DNA of 5,126 nt, taken from JBFWUM01 sp050247255. Its GTDB lineage: Bacteria; Acidobacteriota; Vicinamibacteria; Vicinamibacterales; UBA2999. This document shows positions 1 through 4,277 of the stretch, piece after piece. Made by a program: the position numbers and the translations under genes. The stretch lies in contig JBFWUM010000109.1 in the NCBI GenBank assembly GCA_050247255.1, positions 1 to 5,126 on the forward strand, read 5' to 3'. The notes under the pieces are model-generated. The model did no database searches. It was not told where the DNA came from and worked only from the letters and a program-made list of their open reading frames with translations. Each line of letters starts with the position of its first letter. Position 1 is the stretch's first letter.

Positions 1-371
1 GCAAGATCATCGTCGACAGCTACGGCGGCTGGGGCCGCCACGGCGGCGGCGCGTTCAGCGGCAAGGACCCGTCGAAGGTCGACCGCAGCAGCGCCTACTA
101 CTGCCGCTACGTCGCGCGTCAGGTCGTCAAGAAGGGCTTCGCGCGGATGGCCGAGATTCAGGTCGGCTACGCGATCGGCATGGCCAAGCCCGTCTCGGTG
201 AAGGTCGACACCTTCGGCACCGGCGACGAGAAGGCCGCGGAAGACTTCGTGATGAGCTTCGACTTCCGGCCACGCGCCATCATCGAGCAGCTCAACCTGC
301 TCCGCCCGATCTACCGGCAGACCACCAACTACGGCCACTTCGGCCGTCCCGGCCTGCCCTGGGAAGTCTAG
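1..371 (+). CDS. metK: S-adenosylmethionine synthetase, C-terminal part (5' end outside window)
   Basis: This enzyme makes S-adenosylmethionine, the cell's main methyl donor, from ATP and methionine in the cytoplasm. The reading frame is open from base 3 to the TAG at 369-371 and gives 122 residues, roughly the last third of a protein usually about 385-400 residues long. The hallmark glycine-rich motif HGGGAFSGKDPSKVDRS is intact. It carries the conserved Lys and Asp residues that contact ATP phosphates and metal. It is followed by a family-typical QVGYAIGMAKPVSV segment and a C-terminal end of the form YGHFGRPGLPWE. The ATG at 147 lies inside this domain and is not the true start, because clear MetK sequence continues upstream of it. 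The gene converges on the lipoprotein gene and is followed by two hairpins. Nothing looks broken. Family assignment is near certain. Confidence 0.97.
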   Translation, partial: KIIVDSYGGWGRHGGGAFSGKDPSKVDRSSAYYCRYVARQVVKKGFARMAEIQVGYAIGMAKPVSVKVDTFGTGDEKAAEDFVMSFDFRPRAIIEQLNLLRPIYRQTTNYGHFGRPGLPWEV

Positions 372-375
372 AGAA

Positions 376-391
376 CCCCGCGCACGCGGGG
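376..391 (+). terminator. Short GC hairpin just after metK
   Basis: CCCCGC (376-381) and GCGGGG (386-391) form a perfect 6-bp stem around a GCAC loop, starting 4 bases after the metK stop codon. There is no T run behind it. It may help end or stabilise the metK transcript, but a simple intrinsic terminator is not shown. Confidence 0.4.
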
Positions 392-402
392 GCGTACATC
401 AG

Positions 403-437
403 AAGGGCGCCGCGATGCTGATGCATCCGGCGCCCTT
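403..437. terminator. Long two-part hairpin between convergent genes, likely bidirectional terminator
   Basis: AAGGGCGCC (403-411) pairs perfectly with GGCGCCCTT (429-437). Inside it GATGC (414-418) pairs with GCATC (423-427) around a TGAT loop, leaving only a small 2/1-base internal bulge. The structure sits between the metK stop and the stop of the convergent lipoprotein gene, where a shared terminator is expected. The 3' flank on the plus strand is modestly T-rich (GCTGTTT), and the minus-strand flank has only a few T. Termination in both directions is therefore an inference from position and stem strength. Confidence 0.55.
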
Positions 438-468
438 GCTGTTTCAGGAACGGCTCGCGGCCGTGCGA

Positions 469-969
469 TCAGAAGAACTCGTACCACTTCGGCGGACGCT
501 GATTCACGACCTGCTGCACCGCTTCCATCTGCTCCAGCACCGGCGCGGTGTCCGTCACGCCCGCCGAGGTCAGCAACTGCTGCACCTCGTCCCGCAGCGC
601 TTCGGCCTGTGACTGGCTGATGTCGCGGCCGGCCACCGTCTGCCACAGCGCGGTGCCGAGCTTCACCGCATCCGGCATGGTCAGCTTGCCACCCGCCTGG
701 ACGGCGCTGGCGACGCGTGCGGCGAGTTCGCGTGAGGGCGCCTCGGCGGGCTTGTCCCCGCACAGCTTGCTCAGGTCGTCGACGAAGTCCGTGGTGCCGC
801 TCGGATCCTTCGCCTGCACCGCCATCAGATCCTTGCCGATGTCGCTCATGTCGCCGATGCGATCCGGCGCCGACGCGTCCTGCAGCGGGCCGTCAGCCTG
901 TTTGCAGCCGGCGGCGGTAAGGGCCACGGCGGCGGCAAGTGCCAGCGCGGCGGTGAAATTCCTGGCCAT
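469..969 (-). CDS. Small predicted lipoprotein of unknown function
   Basis: A 166-residue protein that I do not recognise. Residues 1-21 form a bacterial signal peptide: a short basic start (MARN), a hydrophobic Ala/Leu core, then TAAGC, a lipobox with Cys22 as the predicted lipidation site. The -3 residue is Ala rather than the preferred Leu, so it is slightly non-ideal. Lys at +2 does not suggest retention in the inner membrane. The mature part (about 145 residues) is soluble, probably mostly helical, acidic in its first half, has one further Cys (Cys70), and ends in a proline/aromatic tail, PPKWYEFF. The ATG at 967-969 is supported by a GAGAGG ribosome site (976-981) with 6 bases of spacing. 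The gene lies 48 bp downstream of modC on the same strand and could be co-transcribed with it, but nothing in its sequence suggests a molybdate role. Confidence 0.8.
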   Translation of the reverse strand: MARNFTAALALAAAVALTAAGCKQADGPLQDASAPDRIGDMSDIGKDLMAVQAKDPSGTTDFVDDLSKLCGDKPAEAPSRELAARVASAVQAGGKLTMPDAVKLGTALWQTVAGRDISQSQAEALRDEVQQLLTSAGVTDTAPVLEQMEAVQQVVNQRPPKWYEFF

Positions 970-989
970 CTCGATCCTCTCGTCCTCAG

Positions 990-1004
990 CGGGGCTTCGC
1001 CCCG
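990..1004 (-). other. GC hairpin between modC and lipoprotein gene
   Basis: CGGGG (990-994) pairs with CCCCG (1000-1004), with a possible extra C-G pair (995/999) closing a tiny loop. It lies between the modC stop and the lipoprotein ribosome site. No T run follows on the minus strand, so it is not a clear intrinsic terminator. It could mark a processing or partial termination point between modABC and the downstream gene. Confidence 0.35.
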
Positions 1005-1017
1005 GACGAATCCGAAG

Positions 1018-1677
1018 TTACCACACGCGGATCTCGTCCGGCGCACCGGCCGCGACGAGCCGCCCGCCCTCGATGGCGAGCGCGTAATCGCTGAGACGGC
1101 GCACCTCGTCCGGCGCGTGCGTCACGTAGACCATCGGCAGGCCGAGCGTGTCGCGCACCCGGAGGAGCGCCTCCAGGATGCGGCCGCGATGGCGGACATC
1201 CACGGCCGACAGCGGTTCGTCCAGCAGCAGCAACCGCGGCGCGGAGAACAGCGCCCGCCCGAGCGCCACGCGCTGCCGCTCCCCGCCAGACAGCTCGCCG
1301 GGACGGCGCGCCATCAGCGGTTCGAGTTCGAGCAACCGGATGATGCCGGCTTCGTCAACCGGCTCCCCGGCGCGCGTGCCGTAGCGGAGGTTCGCGGCCA
1401 CGTCGAGGTGCGGAAAGAGCAGGACGTCCTGTGGCACGTACCCGACACGGCGGTCGGCCGGGGTCAGGCAGACGCCGGTGGCGCGGTCGTCGAACACGCG
1501 GCCGTCGATCGCGATGCGGCCCCTCGCGATCGGCCGGAGGCCGGCGATCGCCTCGACGAGCGTCGTCTTCCCGGAGCCCGACGGACCCACGAGCGCCAGC
1601 GCCTTCGCCGCTCCCCGCGCCGCGAGCTCGAGCGAGAAGGCACCCTGCGTGAAGCCGACGTCGATGTCGAACGTCAC
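1018..1677 (-). CDS. modC: Molybdate ABC transporter ATP-binding subunit, short form without Mop/TOBE domain
   Basis: The cytoplasmic ATPase that powers molybdate import with ModB. The protein has 219 residues. All ABC motifs are present in order: Walker A GPSGSGKTT (31-39), Q-loop Gln83 in GYVPQD, signature LSGGERQ (129-135), Walker B LLLLDE (149-154), D-loop SAVD (157-160) and switch His187. The short loops and the LFPHLDVAANLRYG stretch after the Q-loop are typical of ModC. The frame stays open far upstream, but the start is placed at the GTG at 1675-1677. That GTG overlaps the modB stop as GTGA, and the ABC domain begins right after it. Canonical ModC proteins are about 350-360 residues with a C-terminal molybdate-binding Mop/TOBE domain. 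This one stops straight after the ATPase domain (DEIRVW), with a normal TAA and no trace of the missing domain before the next gene. A tungstate transporter ATPase remains possible. Confidence 0.9.
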   Translation of the reverse strand: MTFDIDVGFTQGAFSLELAARGAAKALALVGPSGSGKTTLVEAIAGLRPIARGRIAIDGRVFDDRATGVCLTPADRRVGYVPQDVLLFPHLDVAANLRYGTRAGEPVDEAGIIRLLELEPLMARRPGELSGGERQRVALGRALFSAPRLLLLDEPLSAVDVRHRGRILEALLRVRDTLGLPMVYVTHAPDEVRRLSDYALAIEGGRLVAAGAPDEIRVW

Positions 1678-2339
1678 GCCCGCTCCGCGGTCAGGCGGTT
1701 CGAGACGACCACCGCGGCCACCGCAAGGCCGACGGACACGACGAGGAGCGAGAGGACGGCGGAGTCCTGCCCCGTTTCGATCGCGGCGTACATGCCGGAC
1801 GCGAGCGTGCGGGTGCGGCCAGGAATGCTGCCGGCGATGACGATCGTCGCGCCGAACTCGCCCAGCGCACGCGCGAACGCCAGCAGCGTGCCGCCGAGAA
1901 TCGGACGCGCGGCCAGCGGCAGCGTGACGGTCGTGAAGACGCGCCACCGGCTTGCGCCGAGCGTCTCGGCAATCTGTTCGTATCGCCGGGTGTTCTGCTC
2001 GAACCCGGCGCGGGCGGTGCGCACGAGGAGCGGCAGCCCCATCACGCCCATCGCCAGCACGACGGCCTTCCACGTGAAGACGATCTCGACGCCGGCGGCC
2101 GCCGCCATCCGGCCGACCGGGCCGATCGGGCCGACAAGCCACAGCAGCAGGAGCCCCGTGGCGACCGGCGGCAGGACCAGTGGCAGCGTGACCAGCGTCT
2201 CGACGAGCGCCTTGCCGCGGAAGCGGCCGCGCGCCAGACCCCACGCGATGGCCAGCGCCGGCACGAGCGCCAGCGCCGTCGCCGCCAGCGCCGCCACGGC
2301 CGTGAAGAGCGCGATCTGCCAGACCGGCTCCGGCGTCAC
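1674..2339 (-). CDS. modB: Molybdate ABC transporter permease
   Basis: The inner-membrane channel subunit of the molybdate importer. It has 221 residues, close to the family norm of about 225-230. About five hydrophobic segments are visible (roughly 10-35, 46-70, 86-107, 143-170 and 192-213). The cytoplasmic EAA loop that docks on the ATPase is clear at about 121-142, with the consensus-like run AETLGASRWRVFTTVTLP. ALGEFGA (158-164) is a well-kept ModB-type motif shortly after it. Translation is taken to start at the GTG at 2337-2339, which overlaps the TGA of modA in the sequence GTGA. The stop likewise overlaps the modC start. Both overlaps suggest translational coupling and balanced subunit supply. 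The sequence alone cannot exclude tungstate specificity. Confidence 0.93.
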   Translation of the reverse strand: MTPEPVWQIALFTAVAALAATALALVPALAIAWGLARGRFRGKALVETLVTLPLVLPPVATGLLLLWLVGPIGPVGRMAAAAGVEIVFTWKAVVLAMGVMGLPLLVRTARAGFEQNTRRYEQIAETLGASRWRVFTTVTLPLAARPILGGTLLAFARALGEFGATIVIAGSIPGRTRTLASGMYAAIETGQDSAVLSLLVVSVGLAVAAVVVSNRLTAERA

Positions 2340-3157
2340 GGCCGCACCCGCAGGAAGCCGGCCTTCTCAAACAGCGAGACCGCCGTCGTCGACCGGAGGA
2401 ACGCGAGGAAGCGCCGGCCGCCGGCGATGTTGCGGCCCGACCGGACCACCGCCGCCGGATAGAGGATCGCTGGGCCGGCAGCGATGGGCAGGACGAACGC
2501 GGCCCGCGCGCGGCGCGACGCGATGACGTCCGTGCGGTAGACGATGGCCGCGTCGGCCGCACCGGATTCCACGGCCGCCAGCGCGAAGCGCACGCTCGGC
2601 ATCGGAATCAGCCGGGGCTGGAGCGCGTCCCACAGCGAGAGCCGGCGCAGCACGTCGCGGGCGTAGACGCCGGCCGGGACGGCAGCGGGGTCCCCAATCG
2701 CCACGCGCCGGAACGACGGCTGCGTCAGGTCAGCGAGCGCGCGCATCCTGACGGACGACGCAGCCGGAACGGCCACGGCCAACTGGTTCCGCACGACGGC
2801 CGTACGGGTGCCGGGTTCGAGCGCGCGGGCCGCCACGTCCATCTGCGCCTCGTCCGCACTGATGAACACGTCGACCGGTGCGCCCGCGAGGATCTGCCGC
2901 GCGAGCGTGTTGGAGGCCCCGGCGTTGACGGCAATCCGCTCGCCGGTCTCTCCCAAGTACGCCTGACCGATCGCCGCGAGCACGTCGGCCAGGCTCGACG
3001 CCGCCGACACCACGACCTCGCGCGGCCCTGCGGCCGCGCCGGCCGCCCGGAGCCCGCCGCGCGGTGCCAGACACAGCGCCAGCAGCAGGGACAGACACAG
3101 AACCACGCCCGGCAGCCGGCCCGGCCCGGGCGTCGTCCGCCATCTCGTCGCACTCAT
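2336..3157 (-). CDS. modA: Periplasmic molybdate-binding protein
   Basis: The substrate-binding component that captures molybdate (or tungstate) outside the inner membrane and delivers it to ModB. It has 273 residues. The N-terminus has arginines followed by a hydrophobic core (about 15-31), and a signal peptidase I site is likely in the Ala-rich stretch around 38-44. No proper lipobox is seen. The mature protein shows ModA features in order: VVSAASSLADVL (49-60), GASNTLARQI (80-89), PVDVFISADEAQM (94-106), a GDPAAVPAGVYA segment (155-166), and VESGAADAAIVYRTDV (196-211), which includes the conserved Tyr near the ligand. The ATG at 3155-3157 gives a plausible signal peptide, though only a poor ribosome site precedes it. 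First gene of modABC, divergent from the HTH-Mop regulator gene 64 bp away. Confidence 0.93.
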   Translation of the reverse strand: MSATRWRTTPGPGRLPGVVLCLSLLLALCLAPRGGLRAAGAAAGPREVVVSAASSLADVLAAIGQAYLGETGERIAVNAGASNTLARQILAGAPVDVFISADEAQMDVAARALEPGTRTAVVRNQLAVAVPAASSVRMRALADLTQPSFRRVAIGDPAAVPAGVYARDVLRRLSLWDALQPRLIPMPSVRFALAAVESGAADAAIVYRTDVIASRRARAAFVLPIAAGPAILYPAAVVRSGRNIAGGRRFLAFLRSTTAVSLFEKAGFLRVRP

Positions 3158-3167
3158 CAGCGCAGCC

Positions 3168-3196
3168 AGTTTAGTTCGATTTCAATCGGTTTTCAG
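3168..3196 (-). promoter_or_regulatory. Candidate modA promoter
   Basis: Reading the minus strand, CTGAAA (3196 to 3191) and TAAACT (3173 to 3168) each match 4 of 6 bases of the sigma-70 -35 and -10 consensus, with an ideal 17-bp spacer. Transcription would begin around 3161, only a few bases before the modA ATG, which agrees with the lack of a clear ribosome site. The elements overlap the repeats listed as a possible operator. Predicted by eye only. Confidence 0.35.
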
Positions 3197-3201
3197 ATCG
3201 G
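3177..3201. promoter_or_regulatory. Candidate operator: palindrome plus direct repeat between modA and the regulator
   Basis: CGATT (3177-3181) and AATCG (3184-3188) form a 12-bp palindrome. Overlapping it, TTTCAATCGG (3180-3189) is nearly repeated as TTTCAGATCGG (3191-3201), offset by about one helical turn. The repeats lie in the only AT-richer part of the 64-bp divergent region and between the proposed -35 and -10 elements of modA. A protein bound there would be well placed to block modA. Assigning it to the HTH-Mop regulator is an inference. Confidence 0.4.
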
Positions 3202-3210
3202 CTCACGCTG

Positions 3211-3216
3211 TATCAT
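3211..3216 (+). promoter_or_regulatory. Candidate -10 box for the HTH-Mop regulator gene
   Basis: TATCAT differs from the TATAAT consensus at one base. It sits 5 bases before the ATG at 3222, so transcription would start at or next to the start codon and give a leaderless message. No Shine-Dalgarno sequence is present there, which fits. No convincing -35 element is seen at the usual distance. Confidence 0.35.
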
Positions 3217-3221
3217 CGCGC

Positions 3222-3647
3222 ATGCCTCCGCTGACCGTCCGCGCCGCCGCAACCCGCCTCGGCGTCAACTACTCCACGCTGAAGCAGTGGATCTACAAGG
3301 GCACCGTCCGCACATCCCGCACCGACGGCGGACATCACCGGGTACCCGAGAGCGAGGTCGAGCGCCTGCTCGGCGCGCAGGGGCGGCTGCCGCCGGCCGC
3401 GCGGAAGCCGGTGCGCAAGGGACCGCTCGTGGTGGCCCTGAGCGGACGGAACCAGCTCGAGTGTGTCGTCGACGAAGTCCGCGTCGAGGGGCTGCTGGCC
3501 CAGGTCCGCCTGCGCATCGGGGACCAGCGCCTGACGGCTGTCATCACGCGGGACGCCGTGGACGAGCTGAAGCTCAAACGCGGGCAGGCCGCGCTCGCCG
3601 TCATCAAGTCCACCGAGGTCATGGTCGCCCGGGCCGCCGGCCGGTAG
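3222..3647 (+). CDS. MerR/excisionase-type HTH protein with C-terminal Mop (molybdate-binding) domain; probable molybdate-responsive regulator
   Basis: A 141-residue two-domain protein. Residues 4-50 form a MerR/excisionase-family winged helix-turn-helix: LTVRAAATRLGVNYSTLKQW contains the helices, the wing motif GGHHR is at 36-40, and VPESEVERLL ends the domain. A basic, proline-rich linker (about 51-70) leads to one Mop domain (74-137) with the hallmark stretches SGRNQLE, TAVITRDAV and AVIKSTEVMVA. Mop domains of this kind bind molybdate or tungstate at subunit interfaces. The gene is divergent from modABC, so the likely role is sensing cytoplasmic molybdate and controlling modABC and perhaps itself. 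It is not a classical ModE, which has a LysR-like wing-helix domain and usually two Mop repeats. The direction of control (repressor or activator) is not visible. The ATG at 3222 is preceded by no ribosome site. Confidence 0.85.
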   Translation: MPPLTVRAAATRLGVNYSTLKQWIYKGTVRTSRTDGGHHRVPESEVERLLGAQGRLPPAARKPVRKGPLVVALSGRNQLECVVDEVRVEGLLAQVRLRIGDQRLTAVITRDAVDELKLKRGQAALAVIKSTEVMVARAAGR

Positions 3648-3662
3648 CCGGGAACCGCCATG

Positions 3663-3684
3663 GCCGGCGCGGGACCGCGCCGGC
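3663..3684 (+). terminator. Strong GC hairpin after the regulator gene
   Basis: GCCGGCGCGG (3663-3672) is followed after two bases by its perfect reverse complement CCGCGCCGGC (3675-3684), so at least 9 bp can pair around a GGAC loop. It begins 16 bases after the regulator stop codon and lies just before the his leader. Only TT follows, so it is either a U-poor terminator or a barrier between the two transcription units. Confidence 0.45.
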
Positions 3685-3714
3685 TTGCGCGATCCGGGCA
3701 CCCTGAAGTACGCT
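3685..3714 (+). promoter_or_regulatory. Candidate promoter of the his leader and operon
   Basis: TTGCGC (3685-3690) and TACGCT (3709-3714) are weak -35/-10 matches with 18-bp spacing. The sequence turns AT-richer right after them (CAATTT). Transcription would start near 3720, almost directly at the leader peptide ATG at 3725. Some promoter must lie between the regulator gene and the leader peptide if the attenuator works as proposed. This exact site is tentative. Confidence 0.3.
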
Positions 3715-3724
3715 CAATTTGCTC

Positions 3725-3799
3725 ATGGTCTCCACGTTCCGCCACGCGCACGTCCACCACCACGGCCACCATGCCGTCCGGCAGGGCTGCGCGCGCTGA
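3725..3799 (+). CDS. hisL: His leader peptide (24 aa, seven His codons) of the histidine attenuator
   Basis: A short frame from ATG at 3725 to TGA at 3797 encodes 24 residues. Residues 7-16 read HAHVHHHGHH, so seven of ten codons there specify histidine (six CAC, one CAT). The density is far above background, and the frame ends 38 bases before a strong intrinsic terminator that precedes hisI and hisG. This is the arrangement of the enterobacterial hisL leader peptide, whose translation rate reports charged tRNA-His. The peptide product itself is not expected to have a function. No Shine-Dalgarno site precedes the ATG, so translation may start on a leaderless or very short-leader transcript. 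I see no alternative frame with similar His content. The symbol is used by analogy of role, not by sequence homology. Confidence 0.85.
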   Translation: MVSTFRHAHVHHHGHHAVRQGCAR

Positions 3800-3866
3800 G
3801 CGTCTTTTCACCACCAGACACCAGAGCCCCGAAGCTGCCCCGCCGGACTTTCAGGCGGGGTTTTTT
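3745..3866 (+). promoter_or_regulatory. Histidine transcription attenuator (competing RNA folds)
   Basis: Several pairings are mutually exclusive. CGCGCA (3745-3750, within the His codons) can pair with TGCGCG (3788-3793, end of the leader frame), a likely pause hairpin. If a ribosome stalls on the His codons this pairing is blocked. Then GGCAG (3780-3784) can pair with CTGCC (3835-3839), and GGCT (3785-3788) with AGCC (3825-3828), which takes the first bases of the terminator's left arm (3838-3844). Low charged tRNA-His would thus favour read-through into hisI-hisG. The leader peptide and terminator are directly visible. The precise antiterminator pairing is my inference and may differ. Confidence 0.7.
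3838..3866 (+). terminator. Intrinsic terminator of the his attenuator
   Basis: CCCCGCC (3838-3844) pairs perfectly with GGCGGGG (3854-3860) across a 9-base loop, and six T follow at once (3861-3866, then GTTG). This is a textbook Rho-independent terminator. It stands upstream of hisI rather than after a gene, which marks it as regulatory. Confidence 0.92.
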
Positions 3867-3872
3867 GTTGTA

Positions 3873-3888
3873 CGGGCCGAGCGGCCCG
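3873..3888 (+). other. Second hairpin between the attenuator terminator and hisI
   Basis: CGGGCC (3873-3878) and GGCCCG (3883-3888) form a perfect 6-bp stem with a GAGC loop, 6 bases after the terminator T run. No T run follows it. In read-through transcripts it would lie in the hisI 5' untranslated region and may protect the processed end or join the attenuator folding. Confidence 0.4.
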
Positions 3889-3933
3889 AGCCCCGTCTGG
3901 CGGTGGAGCACCAGAGCGAGACAACGAGAGAGC

Positions 3934-3939
3934 GAGAGA
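3934..3939 (+). promoter_or_regulatory. Probable hisI ribosome-binding site in a purine-rich tract
   Basis: GAGAGA ends 5 bases before the hisI ATG at 3945. The whole stretch 3913-3944 is nearly all A and G, with a repeated AGAGCGAGA unit (3913-3921 and 3929-3937). This supports ATG 3945 over the in-frame ATG at 3951, although the match to the consensus is imperfect. Confidence 0.5.
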
Positions 3940-3944
3940 CAGAG

Positions 3945-4277
3945 ATGGCAATGGACTTCACGAAACTCGACGGCCTGATTCCCGCCGTCGTGCAGGACTA
4001 CCTCAGCAACGAGGTGCTCATGGTCGGCTTCATGAACGCCGAGGCGTGGGACATCACGAAGCAGACCGGCTACGTCACCTTCTTCAGCCGCACGCGCAAC
4101 AAGCTCTGGACGAAGGGCGAGACATCGGGCAACCGCCTCGCGGTGAAGGAGATCTTCATCGACTGCGACGATGACACGGTGCTCGTGAAGGCGGAACGCC
4201 AGGGCGACGGCAACGTGTGCCACACCGGCGAGCGCACCTGCTTCTTCGTGAAAGCGGAAGGAGTGACGGTTCGATGA
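3945..4277 (+). CDS. hisI: Phosphoribosyl-AMP cyclohydrolase
   Basis: Cytoplasmic enzyme of the third step of histidine synthesis: it opens the adenine ring of phosphoribosyl-AMP using Zn and Mg. The protein has 110 residues, the size of a stand-alone cyclohydrolase with no fused HisE pyrophosphohydrolase domain, so hisE must be elsewhere. Family motifs are intact: GLIPAVVQD (10-18), VLMVGFMN (24-31), TFFSRTRNKLWTKGETSGN (45-63), the metal-binding DCDDD (73-77) and CHTGERTCFF (92-101), with Cys74, Cys92 and Cys99 as the expected zinc ligands. The frame is open back to 3660, but homology begins only at the chosen ATG, and upstream sequence is leader and terminator. The stop overlaps the hisG start (ATGA). 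Confidence 0.95.
   Translation: MAMDFTKLDGLIPAVVQDYLSNEVLMVGFMNAEAWDITKQTGYVTFFSRTRNKLWTKGETSGNRLAVKEIFIDCDDDTVLVKAERQGDGNVCHTGERTCFFVKAEGVTVR

Noticed and set aside
415..1087. Plus-strand open frames opposite the lipoprotein gene
   Set aside because: Low-complexity Ala/Ser/Arg readings. The minus strand has a signal peptide, lipobox and good ribosome site.
1117..2526. Long plus-strand open frame (469 codons) opposite modC, modB and modA
   Set aside because: Composition is typical of the antisense of GC-rich coding DNA (Arg, Ala, Pro and Ser rich, no domain), while the minus strand encodes clear ModA, ModB and ModC motifs throughout.
1018..2562. A 514-codon minus-strand frame as one long ModC fusion protein
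   Set aside because: Only the part after the GTG at 1677 resembles any protein; the upstream part is an Arg-rich off-frame reading of modB and modA.
3158..3221. Molybdenum cofactor riboswitch before modA
   Set aside because: The whole gap is only 64 bp and must hold both divergent promoters, too short for that riboswitch. No matching structure was seen.
3213..3814. Minus-strand open frames opposite the HTH-Mop regulator
   Set aside because: The plus strand encodes two recognisable domains in order; the antisense readings have none.
3660..4277. HisI extended upstream to an ATG at 3660 (205 residues)
   Set aside because: The extension would read through the regulator hairpin, the His leader peptide and the attenuator terminator, and shows no homology. 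HisI homology starts at ATG 3945.
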